Origin: Chitinophagales bacterium
GTDB taxonomy: Bacteria > Bacteroidota > Bacteroidia > Chitinophagales > Saprospiraceae
NCBI GenBank assembly: GCA_013298845.1
Contig: JAAFJN010000012.1
Location: 1-64,000 of the forward strand
DNA: 64,000 nucleotides
Direction of reading: 5' to 3'
Within the stretch, counting starts at the first letter, position 1. Each line of letters begins with the position of its first letter. Under the pieces are notes generated by a model. The model was given only the letters and a program-made list of their open reading frames with translations. It was not told the DNA's origin and did not search any database. The position numbers and the translations under genes were made by a program. This document shows positions 1 through 7,595 of this stretch, piece after piece.

Positions 1-66
1 TTGGGCCGCAGCACCGAAAACGGCGCTCAACAAGGTAAATAACACTAAAAATGGGCGTTTTTTCAT
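1..66 (-). CDS. N-terminus of an exported protein (partial)
   Basis: Only the first 22 codons lie in the window; the gene reads leftward off the edge. They encode a typical signal peptide: Met-Lys-Lys-Arg, a hydrophobic core, then Gly-Ala-Ala-Ala-Gln as a likely signal peptidase I site. A TAAATTTG -7 box sits upstream at 122-129 on the minus strand. The mature part is not visible, so no function can be given. Confidence 0.6.
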   Translation of the reverse strand, partial: MKKRPFLVLFTLLSAVFGAAAQ

Positions 67-116
67 AAAGAAAGTATTGTTTGGTGTGAAAAATGGAGAT
101 TAGTTTTGAATAAAAT

Positions 117-178
117 CGGGGCAAATTTATTAAAAAACAAAGTAAAACAAATGCGCATTCTCCATTAAATTTGCCCCG
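117..178. promoter_or_regulatory. Symmetrical divergent promoter pair
   Basis: Two identical -7 boxes (TAAATTTG) point in opposite directions: minus strand at 122-129 for the partial exported gene, plus strand at 166-173 for the GIY-YIG gene. Each is part of a 13-bp inverted repeat, CGGGGCAAATTTA at 117-129 and its complement at 166-178, so both promoters share one palindromic layout. Confidence 0.55.
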
Positions 179-221
179 TCATTTTCATTACCGTTATTAA
201 TTACCTACCATTTTATTTTTT

Positions 222-785
222 ATGGGTTACATGTATATCCTGCATTGTGCCAACGGCCAATATTATACGGGCAGTACAAAATCATTGTATCGCCGTTTCC
301 GGCAGCACCAAAGGGGCGAAGGTGCCAATTTTACCCGCAAACATCTGCCGGTTCAACTGCTTTATTATGAAGTGTATCACCGCATTGATTGGGCATTTTA
401 CCGCGAAAAACAAATTCAGGGCTGGAGCCGAAAAAAGAAAGAAGCCCTCATGCGCGGCGAGTATGGGGCCTTGCAGCAATTCGCTGCGTGCCAGAATGAA
501 TCGCATTATTCTCGGCTTCGCCCCAATCACGGTGCCCTTCGACTTCGCCCCAATCACGGTGCCCTTCGACTTCGCTCAGTGCACCGTGGTTGGGGCGAAG
601 CCGAAACTTTTACGTTGAGCGAAGCCGAAACTTCCACGTTGAGCGAAGCCGAAACGAAGTCCAATGCCGCCTCCAATGATGACATCAGGCCGATTCGGGT
701 CCAAAGGGGAATCAGAACGCAGGAAATGGCAGTTGCGGTTATTACTATGGAGGAATTATTGGAGCAACTGTCGCCCAAAGAGTAG
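222..785 (+). CDS. GIY-YIG endonuclease (YhbQ/COG2827-like) with repeat-encoded tail
   Basis: Residues 1-85 form a single GIY-YIG nuclease domain: YMYIL near the N-terminus, YYTGST at about residue 14-19, a following Arg-rich helix (LYRRFRQH) with the expected catalytic Arg, and REKQIQ with the metal-binding Glu. The family cuts one DNA strand in repair or mobile-element settings. Family members are usually about 80-100 residues; this one is 187, because from residue 98 (base 513) the frame runs through copies of the neighbouring hairpin repeats, giving RPNHGALRL and FTLSEAET repeats. The tail is therefore probably a by-product of repeat insertion over the original stop. The start at 222 gives the family-typical MGYMYIL. 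The link with the repeats resembles the RAYT transposase/REP pairing, which is an inference. Confidence 0.85.
   Translation: MGYMYILHCANGQYYTGSTKSLYRRFRQHQRGEGANFTRKHLPVQLLYYEVYHRIDWAFYREKQIQGWSRKKKEALMRGEYGALQQFAACQNESHYSRLRPNHGALRLRPNHGALRLRSVHRGWGEAETFTLSEAETSTLSEAETKSNAASNDDIRPIRVQRGIRTQEMAVAVITMEELLEQLSPKE
513..655. repeat. Hairpin repeat A plus two 23-bp direct repeats
   Basis: Arms at 513-535 (CGGCTTCGCCCCAATCACGG...) and 581-603 are inverted copies; the loop carries CTTCGACTTCGCTCAGT. The left arm plus loop start is duplicated in tandem (about 516-569). Two direct copies of ACGTTGAGCGAAGCCGAAAC follow at about 611-655. All of it lies inside the GIY-YIG reading frame. Confidence 0.85.
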
Positions 786-786
786 A

Positions 787-856
787 TTTCGGCGCGTCCG
801 CAACCACAGTGCACTGAGCGAAGTCGAAGGGCACCGTGGTTGCGGACGCGCCGAAA
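787..856. repeat. Hairpin repeat B
   Basis: Arms TTTCGGCGCGTCCGCAACCA at 787-806 (continuing to 813) and the inverted copy at 831-856 enclose the loop ACTGAGCGAAGTCGAAGG. It starts 1-2 bases after the GIY-YIG stop codon. It shares the outer TTTCGG, the inner CACGGTGC and the loop with repeats A and C, but its central stem (GCGTCCGC) is unique. Confidence 0.85.
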
Positions 857-899
857 TGGCACATTTCTATCATGTTTTCAACGATGGTATTAGGCTTCG

Positions 900-1043
900 T
901 TTCGGCTTCGCTCAACGTGAAAGTTTCGGCTTCGCTCAACGTAAAAGTTTCGGCTTCGCTCAACGTGAAAGTTTCGGCCTTGCCGACAACCACGGTGCGC
1001 TGAGCGAAGTCGAAGCGCACCGTGGTTGTCGGCAAGGCCGAAA
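900..1043. repeat. Three 23-bp direct repeats plus hairpin repeat C
   Basis: Three tandem copies of TTTCGGCTTCGCTCAACGTG lie at 900-970, in the opposite orientation to the copies near 611-655. They lead into a hairpin with arms at 971-998 and 1015-1043 around the loop TGAGCGAAGTCGAAG. The hairpin ends 3 bases from the mnmE stop codon, so it may also serve as the mnmE transcript end. Confidence 0.85.
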
Positions 1044-1046
1044 CTT

Positions 1047-2498
1047 TTATTTCCCAATGCAAAACTTCCCAAAAATTTCCCCCAGCAAATCCTCCACCCC
1101 GATTTCACCGGTAATTTCGCCGAGAAACGTCAGTGCCCGGCGGATGTCCTGCGCGATAAAATCGCCGGTAATGCCCGAATCGAGGCCGTGCAGAACATCG
1201 GCCAGGGCGGCATCGGAGCGGCGGAGGGCATCGTGGTGGCGGGCGTTGGACACAATGGTGCCTTCGGTATCCGTTTGGGAACCAATGGCCACTTCAAACA
1301 GGCGGTTTTTCAGGTACTCAATATTTTGCTCGTTTTTGGCCGAAATATTAATGATCCGGTCGAGCGTTAAGCCAATCGCGTTGTCGGCGGGCGGGTCGTT
1401 TTGTAAATACGGGTGCACCGAGTCATCGGCGGGGTTCACGAGCCACTCCGACTGAAACAGCGGATTGCGGTCCATTTTATTGCACAAAACCAAATAAGGT
1501 GTATTCTCGTCGCGCACCAATTGCCGTAGGTCGGCGTGAACATCGGCGAGGGTCATACCGCTGGTAACATCCCAAACGTAGACAAAAATGGCGGCTTGTT
1601 CAATCTTTTCCATCGTTTTTTGCACCCCAATGGCCTCAATTTGGTCCTGGGCCTCGCGGATACCCGCCGTGTCAATGAGGCGAAATTGCACCCCGTTGAT
1701 ATTGAGGGTTTCTTCGATGGTATCGCGGGTGGTACCCGCAATATCGCTCACAATAGCACGCTCTTCGTTGAGCAGGGCATTGAGCAACGTAGATTTCCCG
1801 GCGTTGGGCCGCCCGGCAATCACGGTCGAAATCCCCGTTTTAATGGCGTTACCCAAGTCAAATGACCGCAATAAACCGCCAATGTGCCCCCGGATAGTTT
1901 CAATGAGGCGGCGCAACTGCCCACGGTCGGCAAACTCCACGTCTTCTTCCGAAAAATCAAGTTCCAATTCCACCAGACTGGCAAAATGAATCAATTCCCC
2001 GCGCAAACGGGCAATTTCGTCGCGAAAACCACCCCGCAACTGGCGCAAGGCCATATCGGCGGAGGCGGCGCTTTGGCTGGCAATCAAATCGGCCACGGCT
2101 TCGGCTTGCGAAAGGTCCATTTTGCCGTTCAAAAACGCCCGCAACGTAAACTCGCCCGGCTGCGCCATCCGGGCACCGGCCGCCAAACAGACCTGAATAA
2201 TTTCCTGCTGAAGGTAGGTGGAGCCGTGGCAACTGATCTCGATGGTATCGTCGCCGGTGTACGACTTGGGGCCGCGAAACAAGGTGATGAGCACCTCATC
2301 CACGGTGGAGCCGTCGGGGCGAATGAGGTACCCAAAATGCGCGGTGTGCGTTTTCCCTTCCGACGGGCGTTTGCCCCGAAAAATAGCGTCGGCAATGGCG
2401 AACGTTTGGCTGCCCGAAAGGCGAATAACGGCAATGGCACCCACGCCGGGCGCGGTGGCTAAAGCGACAATAGTATCGGAAAGGTTGGGTAACTGCAT
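1047..2498 (-). CDS. mnmE: tRNA uridine-5-carboxymethylaminomethyl modification GTPase
   Basis: MnmE (TrmE) works with MnmG to modify the wobble uridine (position 34) of several tRNAs, using tetrahydrofolate and GTP. The 483-residue protein has the full family layout: an N-terminal tetrahydrofolate-binding domain (about 1-120), a helical domain, and an inserted GTPase domain with GRPNAGKST (G1), DIAGTTRD (G2/G3 region), DTAGIR and NKMD (G4). It ends in the diagnostic FCIGK, whose Cys is catalytically important in the family. Length is normal. A TACCTTTG box lies only 4 bases upstream of the ATG, so the mRNA is probably close to leaderless. Confidence 0.97.
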   Translation of the reverse strand: MQLPNLSDTIVALATAPGVGAIAVIRLSGSQTFAIADAIFRGKRPSEGKTHTAHFGYLIRPDGSTVDEVLITLFRGPKSYTGDDTIEISCHGSTYLQQEIIQVCLAAGARMAQPGEFTLRAFLNGKMDLSQAEAVADLIASQSAASADMALRQLRGGFRDEIARLRGELIHFASLVELELDFSEEDVEFADRGQLRRLIETIRGHIGGLLRSFDLGNAIKTGISTVIAGRPNAGKSTLLNALLNEERAIVSDIAGTTRDTIEETLNINGVQFRLIDTAGIREAQDQIEAIGVQKTMEKIEQAAIFVYVWDVTSGMTLADVHADLRQLVRDENTPYLVLCNKMDRNPLFQSEWLVNPADDSVHPYLQNDPPADNAIGLTLDRIINISAKNEQNIEYLKNRLFEVAIGSQTDTEGTIVSNARHHDALRRSDAALADVLHGLDSGITGDFIAQDIRRALTFLGEITGEIGVEDLLGEIFGKFCIGK

Positions 2499-2502
2499 CC
2501 CG

Positions 2503-2510
2503 CAAAGGTA
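2503..2510 (-). promoter_or_regulatory. -7 box of mnmE
   Basis: TACCTTTG on the minus strand, matching Bacteroidota TAnnTTTG. It ends 4 bases before the mnmE start codon. Confidence 0.6.
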
Positions 2511-2549
2511 GGTGTTTGCCGCCGTTTATGAAAAACAGTCTCCGCTGCG

Positions 2550-3128
2550 CTATAACCCTTTGGTGCCCATTTGGGCCATTTGTTCCAGCCAGGCCGTACG
2601 ACGGGCTTCGTTGGAAGACCGAACACTGTCGAATGTGGTGACTTTGACCCGTTTTATCCCGCAAAACTGAAAAGTGGCGGCTTTCATGGCCCGAATATTG
2701 GCGTTGCCGTACACCAGCCAATTGTAGAACCAAGGCGTGTCCATGGTGACCACGAGGTGTCCCGTGCGGCCGCTGAGCAAGCGATCCCACCACACGCTGT
2801 CTTTTTTGTATTTAAAAGCAAAACCGGGCAAAAAAGTGCGGTCAATAAAACCTTTGAGCAACGCCGGGGTGCTGCCCCACCAACTGGGGAATACCACCAC
2901 CAAATGATCGGCTTTGAGGATGGAAGTTTGCGCGGCTTGCAGGTCGGGTTCCAGTTCCTGCGCGGCGGCGTATCCCATGCGCAAAATGGGATCGAACTGT
3001 AAAGTAGTCAGCGATAACACTTCCACCGAGTGACCAGCCGCGCGGGCGGCTTCGGCGTAACGGTGGGCCAGTGCGTGGTTGAGCGATTCAGGATTGGGGT
3101 GTCCGATAATAATCAGTATTTTTTTCAT
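2550..3128 (-). CDS. NAD(P)H-dependent oxidoreductase, flavodoxin fold
   Basis: A 192-residue flavodoxin-like quinone reductase of the NQO1/KefF/MdaB group. It opens with KKILIIIGHPNPESLNHALA, the phosphate-binding first strand and loop for FMN or FAD, and contains VVVFPSWWGSTPALLKGFIDRTFLPGFAF, the central family signature (positions about 79-107). Members transfer two electrons from NAD(P)H to quinones and are soluble. It is divergent from the channel gene at 3255; their start codons are 127 bases apart. The exact substrate cannot be told from sequence. Confidence 0.9.
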   Translation of the reverse strand: MKKILIIIGHPNPESLNHALAHRYAEAARAAGHSVEVLSLTTLQFDPILRMGYAAAQELEPDLQAAQTSILKADHLVVVFPSWWGSTPALLKGFIDRTFLPGFAFKYKKDSVWWDRLLSGRTGHLVVTMDTPWFYNWLVYGNANIRAMKAATFQFCGIKRVKVTTFDSVRSSNEARRTAWLEQMAQMGTKGL

Positions 3129-3223
3129 AGCGAATTAGTTAGACGCAAAGTTCGGAATACCCCACGGCTAAACAATATGATTCTGGTCAGTGGTAGAAAT
3201 GATGTGATGAACGGTAGAAACAA

Positions 3224-3231
3224 ATATCTTT
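3224..3231 (+). promoter_or_regulatory. -7 box of the MIP channel gene
   Basis: TATCTTTG, 23 bases upstream of the chosen ATG at 3255. It supports that start over in-frame upstream starts. Confidence 0.55.
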
Positions 3232-3254
3232 GCCGCTCAGAGACTATTGGACAT

Positions 3255-3872
3255 ATGAATAAACTCATTACCGAAGGCATTGGCACCTTTTTTTTACTAT
3301 TGGCGATATTATTAAGTACCGGCCCGTTGGCGGCATTGGCCATTGGCCTCATGTTAATGGCTTTGATGTACAGCGGCATGCGCTTGTCGGGGTCGCATTA
3401 CAATCCGGCGGTGTCGCTGGCGCTGTTGTTGCAGGGGCGTTTGCACCGCGACGAGTTTCCGGGTTATATTTTTGCCCAATTGTGCGGCGCAACCCTGGCC
3501 GCTATCATGGGTGGTTTTTTACTCACATTTACCACCAATGCCGAAGTGGTGGTGCGCACTAACCACACATTGGGCGTGTTAACGGGGGAATTTTTAGGCA
3601 CTTTTGCGTTTATTTACGTATATTTGCACGTTATTTTGCCCGAAAAAACGCGGGGCAACGCCTATTACGGTCTGGCGATCGGGTTAACGCTTACGGCGCT
3701 GATGAGTATTTTCACCGAAGTTTCGGGCGCAGTGTTTAACCCCGCCGTGGCGTTGGGATTGGCCATTAGTGGTAAATTGGCGTGGAGCGATTTGTGGATG
3801 TATTTTATCACCAATTTACTCGGCGCAGCAGTAGCAGGAACGGTATTCTCTTTGGTTAATGATGAGAAATGA
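3255..3872 (+). CDS. MIP/aquaporin-family channel lacking the selectivity-filter arginine
   Basis: A 205-residue six-helix channel with both half-helix signatures, HYNPAVS (NPA at 50-52) and VFNPAVA (NPA at 162-164), so it belongs to the major intrinsic protein family of water and small neutral solute channels. The sequence begins MNKLITEGIGTFFLL, the usual first helix. In AqpZ and GlpF the second NPA is followed directly by the filter Arg (NPAR); here that position is Val. Substrate preference may therefore differ from classical water or glycerol channels. I chose the ATG at 3255 because the longer frame adds non-membrane residues and would cover the promoter. Confidence 0.9.
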   Translation: MNKLITEGIGTFFLLLAILLSTGPLAALAIGLMLMALMYSGMRLSGSHYNPAVSLALLLQGRLHRDEFPGYIFAQLCGATLAAIMGGFLLTFTTNAEVVVRTNHTLGVLTGEFLGTFAFIYVYLHVILPEKTRGNAYYGLAIGLTLTALMSIFTEVSGAVFNPAVALGLAISGKLAWSDLWMYFITNLLGAAVAGTVFSLVNDEK

Positions 3873-3877
3873 GTTAG

Positions 3878-3915
3878 GAGTGAAGAGTGAAAAGTGAAGA
3901 GTGAAAAGTGAAAAG
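3878..3915 (+). repeat. GTGAAAAGTGAAGA-type microsatellite
   Basis: Five imperfect copies of a 6-8 bp unit (AGTGAARAG) just after the channel gene. No role is evident; it may be a slippage tract. Confidence 0.7.
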
Positions 3916-4048
3916 TTTTTTTCTTTAAATCCTTTAAAATGAACACGCTACGCTTAGTGAATCTTAGTGTATTCTTACTTTCTTAGTGGTAAAAATGTGT
4001 ATGCTACGACGAACAAAGTCTTTTGTCCAATAAAAAAACACCTACACC

Positions 4049-5452
4049 ATGCGTCAATTTTTCTTTTTCTGGCTGTTTATTGGCCATTTTGCCAATGCCC
4101 AAACGTCCAATTGGGAACTACGGGGAACGGTAACGGACGAATACGGCACACCGTTGCCCGGTGCGTCCATTCTCACCGACGATATTACCCGCGCCGTTAC
4201 GGATGCCACCGGCGAATTTGTGGCACCATCGCCCACGCGGCCCAAAGTACTCGCCGTGCGGCGTTTGGGGTTTGTCAATTACCGTCTCAAATTAGACACC
4301 TTGCAATGGCGCAATCAAAAAGCCTACCTCAACATTACCCTCAACACCGATAACCCGCAATTGCAGGAAGTGGTGATTTCTTCCAGCCCCATTCAGGCCA
4401 TTTTCAAAGAAGATTTTTCGCACGAACTGCTCGATTATGCCTTTGCCGGGCCTAATTTGTTGTTGTTGGTCAGAGAAAAAAAGAAATATTTCCTGCGTTA
4501 CACCACCGATGAAGCCGCCGTATTGTCAGAAATGCGGCTGCCCTCCGACGTAGAACCCAGCCGTATCCATACCAGTTGCACCGGCGCACACCACGTGGTG
4601 GGGCGCACGGGCGTATGGGAGGTGGGTGTAGCCAAAGACAACGTGGATACGTTTCCACGCTACGACCCCGTTAAGTTTTATCAATTAGTGGAGCCTTGCC
4701 AGGTCGCCATTGACGATCATTATTTTTACCGGCGCATGGGCAACTTTAACCAATCGGCCCACTTTTATTTTTTTGGTCCCGATCGCCGCCGCCGACCTTT
4801 ATTAACGGTAATGGATACTATGGCCGAGCAAAACGCCTGGGCTACTTTTGGGCGGTTTGTAACTGGCAGTCCCTTTTTTTTAACGCGCCCCGTTGACCTC
4901 AGCGGAGGCAGTTTTGCGCGCTCGGGCGGGGGAACGGGACTCGACCCGGAAGAAATTGCCGCCGAGGCCAAGTCGCTGACTATCCCAGAGTTGATTAAAA
5001 TACTCAACCCCGAAAGCAACGACCAACTGTACACTTTTGGTGCCCTGCAAAACCAAATTCTCGATTCGGTGTACGCCCCGATGTTGCTGATTCAACACCA
5101 GTTGTACGTACTGGACCACTCCAACAACTACCTGGTGCACATTAGTGGGCCAGAGATGCAGTTAAACCGCTCGCCCTTGTCGTACCACTTACAAAAAGGC
5201 TGGCAAAAAGACGTATTACACGATGTGGCCAACGGAAAAGTCTACGGTGTTTTTTACCATTCGCCCCAAGGTTATTCGTTGGCCGAAATAGACTTCAAAA
5301 CGGGCAAATCGCGGTCGAGTTTAACGGTAAAAGGAATTCCTTTTTTTTCCGAACGGTTTAAAGTGCGCAACGGGCGGTTGTACGTCATTGGGCAACCCGA
5401 CATCAACATTCCCAACAAGTTTTTGTACCGTATTATGCTGAGTAAGTTGTGA
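4049..5452 (+). CDS. Secreted protein with carboxypeptidase-regulatory-like domain
   Basis: 467 residues with a cleavable signal peptide (MRQFFFFWLFIGHFANAQ). Residues about 22-100 are a CarboxypepD_reg-like beta-sandwich: LRGTVTDEYGTPLPGASI, then TDATGEF and LAVRRLGFVNY. This is the domain that begins many Bacteroidota outer-membrane and envelope proteins. The remaining 360 residues have no motif I recognise and no membrane segments; repeated YVLDHSNNYLVHI and LYVIGQPD segments hint at beta-rich or propeller-like structure. No receptor plug or barrel is present, so this is a periplasmic or surface protein of unknown role. Confidence 0.85.
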   Translation: MRQFFFFWLFIGHFANAQTSNWELRGTVTDEYGTPLPGASILTDDITRAVTDATGEFVAPSPTRPKVLAVRRLGFVNYRLKLDTLQWRNQKAYLNITLNTDNPQLQEVVISSSPIQAIFKEDFSHELLDYAFAGPNLLLLVREKKKYFLRYTTDEAAVLSEMRLPSDVEPSRIHTSCTGAHHVVGRTGVWEVGVAKDNVDTFPRYDPVKFYQLVEPCQVAIDDHYFYRRMGNFNQSAHFYFFGPDRRRRPLLTVMDTMAEQNAWATFGRFVTGSPFFLTRPVDLSGGSFARSGGGTGLDPEEIAAEAKSLTIPELIKILNPESNDQLYTFGALQNQILDSVYAPMLLIQHQLYVLDHSNNYLVHISGPEMQLNRSPLSYHLQKGWQKDVLHDVANGKVYGVFYHSPQGYSLAEIDFKTGKSRSSLTVKGIPFFSERFKVRNGRLYVIGQPDINIPNKFLYRIMLSKL

Positions 5453-5650
5453 TTTGTTTTATGCCTACAACCGCTGGCGAAGTTTTTTCTTTTATTTTTT
5501 TCAAAAAATACGTGTGACTTGTTGAACACCTTAACGTCCCATTAACTAAAACCGAAAAATGTCCGCTATTAACATGCTTTTTATGCAAAAGAATTGGCTA
5601 TTTTCATAATTTTTCGTCTCTTTGCGGCGGATTTTTAAATTTTAGAGACT

Positions 5651-6253
5651 TTGGTCAGTTCAGCAAAGAAAATATCGGAACTTTCGGATAGCGAGGTAAT
5701 TGCACGTTTCCGCCTGGCACAAGAGCAGGCGTACTTCACGATTTTGTATCGGAGATATGCACCCAAGGTATTCGCCAAGTGCTACTCCATGCTTTCCGAT
5801 GAAGGAATGGCTCGGGATGCTACGCAAGAAATTTTCATCAAAATCCTGATGAATTTGACCAAATTTAACGAGCAATCTTCATTTTCAACCTGGTTGTATT
5901 CGATTACGTACAACTTTTGTATTGACATAATCCGTAAAAAGAAAAAATTACAGTTGCTGTTTACCGAGGACGTAAGCCGCATCCGTAACGATGCCGATGA
6001 AGATATATCTGACAGTGTTCTTTTGGAAATGAAGCAGGAGCGCCTGTCCACAATTCTTGATTTGCTTCCGCCGGGCGACAAGGCGATTCTTTTGATGAAA
6101 TACATTGACGATTTACAAATTAAGGACATTGCCGAAAGTTTAAACAAAACCGAAAGCGCCATTAAGATGCAAATCATGCGGGCTAAGATAAAAGCGCAGT
6201 CGTTACACGATGATTTATACGGCAAAGATTCAATTGCCGACACCGATTTATAA
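5651..6253 (+). CDS. RNA polymerase sigma factor, ECF type
   Basis: 200 residues with sigma-70 region 2 (about 20-95: FTILYRRYAPKVFAKCYSML, then DATQEIFIKILMNL and FSTWLYSITYNFCIDIIRKKKK) and region 4 (about 135-185: LLPPGDKAILLMKYIDDL, IAESLNKTESAIKMQIMRAKI). ECF factors direct polymerase to envelope or stress promoters. No in-frame ATG precedes region 2, so the start is most likely the TTG at 5651; an upstream TCTCTTTG near 5617 could be the -7 box. No obvious membrane anti-sigma gene follows; the next gene is a small soluble protein. Confidence 0.92.
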   Translation: MVSSAKKISELSDSEVIARFRLAQEQAYFTILYRRYAPKVFAKCYSMLSDEGMARDATQEIFIKILMNLTKFNEQSSFSTWLYSITYNFCIDIIRKKKKLQLLFTEDVSRIRNDADEDISDSVLLEMKQERLSTILDLLPPGDKAILLMKYIDDLQIKDIAESLNKTESAIKMQIMRAKIKAQSLHDDLYGKDSIADTDL

Positions 6254-6284
6254 TGTTTTTTTTAATTAATCAAATAATCACGGG

Positions 6285-6596
6285 ATGGAAATGAATAATT
6301 TTCAAAAACTGATTCAAGAAAGGGAAGATATGTGCCCGCCGGAATTGGAATTCCAGGTCATGCGCGAAGCGTCAACCCTGGGCCACTTCGGGGATATGGT
6401 TAGTCTGTTTGTACTCAATACAATGGCTACCGTTGTACACATTGTCACCGGGGGCGAAGACCCCAAGTGTTTACGCGACAAACGGCAACGTTTGGCCGCC
6501 GAAATGGATGAGCGCACCTGGCGGCAACCCCAGGTACACATCGAACCCCTGCCCGAAAATCACGGTACCCGCAACTGGGCGGTACCACAACCATAG
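6285..6596 (+). CDS. Small hypothetical protein downstream of the sigma factor
   Basis: 103 residues, 31 bases after the sigma-factor stop and probably in the same transcript. It may start at 6285 (MEMNNF) or 6291 (MNNFQKL). It has one moderately hydrophobic stretch (LFVLNTMATVVHIVTGG) and a Pro-rich C-terminus. No family is recognised. Its place after an ECF factor makes a regulatory partner conceivable, but nothing in the sequence proves it. Confidence 0.65.
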   Translation: MEMNNFQKLIQEREDMCPPELEFQVMREASTLGHFGDMVSLFVLNTMATVVHIVTGGEDPKCLRDKRQRLAAEMDERTWRQPQVHIEPLPENHGTRNWAVPQP

Positions 6597-6644
6597 TTTT
6601 GTTAGTGCTTTTAATCCACATTTACACTCGAGTTATATCTTTAT

Positions 6645-7535
6645 ATGCTGCTTTTTTCATTTTGGGCTGATGTAATTGAGCCAATCCTCAAAGGACTTAT
6701 GAGTCAATTCATCAACGGAATTTCTACTGGTGTGCCCAAACTTATTTCGGCAATCATCATTTTTGCCATTGGCCTCACCATTGCCAAGTTGGCAAGGCGT
6801 GGGATCGGCCGCCTTTTGCACGCGGTGGGCATTGACCGCTTCACCGAGCGGATCAACGACATTGATTTTGTAAAAGGAACGGGCGTTGAGGTACAATTTT
6901 CGGACTTGATTGCCCGCATTGTGCATTTTTTCATCGTTTTCATGTTCACCATGATGACGGTAGATGTACTCAACATAGCCGCCATTTCGCAACTCATGCG
7001 CGATGCCTTTAATTATTTGCCTTCGCTGTTAACGGCGGGTGTCATTTTGATTTTGGGCATTTTTATCGCCGATTTGCTCAAAGGCATTACCGTTGCGGCC
7101 TGTCAGTCGCTGGGTATTCCGTCGGCGAAAGTGATTGGTGGCGTGGTGTTTTACTTTTTATTTGTTTCCATTGCGGTAAGCGCTTTGTCGCAGGCCAAAA
7201 TTGAAACGGGTTTTATTGCCGCCAACCTCACCGCCATTATCGGAGCCGGAGCACTGGCCTTTGCCATTGGTTATGGCTTGGCGGCCAAAGAACTGGCGGC
7301 CAATTATTTAGCGTCTTACTACAACAAAAGCAAAATTCGGGTGGGAGATGAAATCATTGTTGACAACCAAAAAGGCAAGGTTGTGCTCATTGATAACACT
7401 TCCCTGATTTTACAAACCTCCGACCGCGCCATTATTGTACCCCTGAGCAAATTGACCAATACCACCGTACAGGTCTTTTACCCCGCCGTTCAGGAAGGAC
7501 AAAAACAAGTGGATTCCGGTGAGCATTCTTCATAA
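6645..7535 (+). CDS. Mechanosensitive-channel-like membrane protein
   Basis: 296 residues with about four or five membrane helices, including TM-helix repeats of the type found in Bacteroidota MscS-related proteins (PKLISAIIIFAIGLTIAKLA; YLPSLLTAGVILILGIFIAD; AIIGAGALAFAIGYGLAAKE). The last 75 residues (KIRVGDEIIVDNQKGKVVLI ... IIVPLSKLTN) match the beta domain that follows the pore helix in MscS. Such channels open on membrane tension to release solutes. The canonical MscS pore helix is only partly recognisable, so channel activity is inferred. Confidence 0.82.
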   Translation: MLLFSFWADVIEPILKGLMSQFINGISTGVPKLISAIIIFAIGLTIAKLARRGIGRLLHAVGIDRFTERINDIDFVKGTGVEVQFSDLIARIVHFFIVFMFTMMTVDVLNIAAISQLMRDAFNYLPSLLTAGVILILGIFIADLLKGITVAACQSLGIPSAKVIGGVVFYFLFVSIAVSALSQAKIETGFIAANLTAIIGAGALAFAIGYGLAAKELAANYLASYYNKSKIRVGDEIIVDNQKGKVVLIDNTSLILQTSDRAIIVPLSKLTNTTVQVFYPAVQEGQKQVDSGEHSS

Positions 7536-7595
7536 ATTTTTCAACTTGTAAAATGTTTCATACCGTTTTACACAAACAAAATAACCGTTTTCATT

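Noticed and set aside
900-1043. CRISPR-like array from the 23-bp repeats
   Set aside because: The repeats are directly tandem with no unique spacers of constant length, occur in both orientations, and no cas genes are nearby.
3878-3915. Microsatellite after the channel gene as a regulatory element
   Set aside because: Simple slippage-type repeat, no symmetry and no promoter in it; kept only as a repeat.
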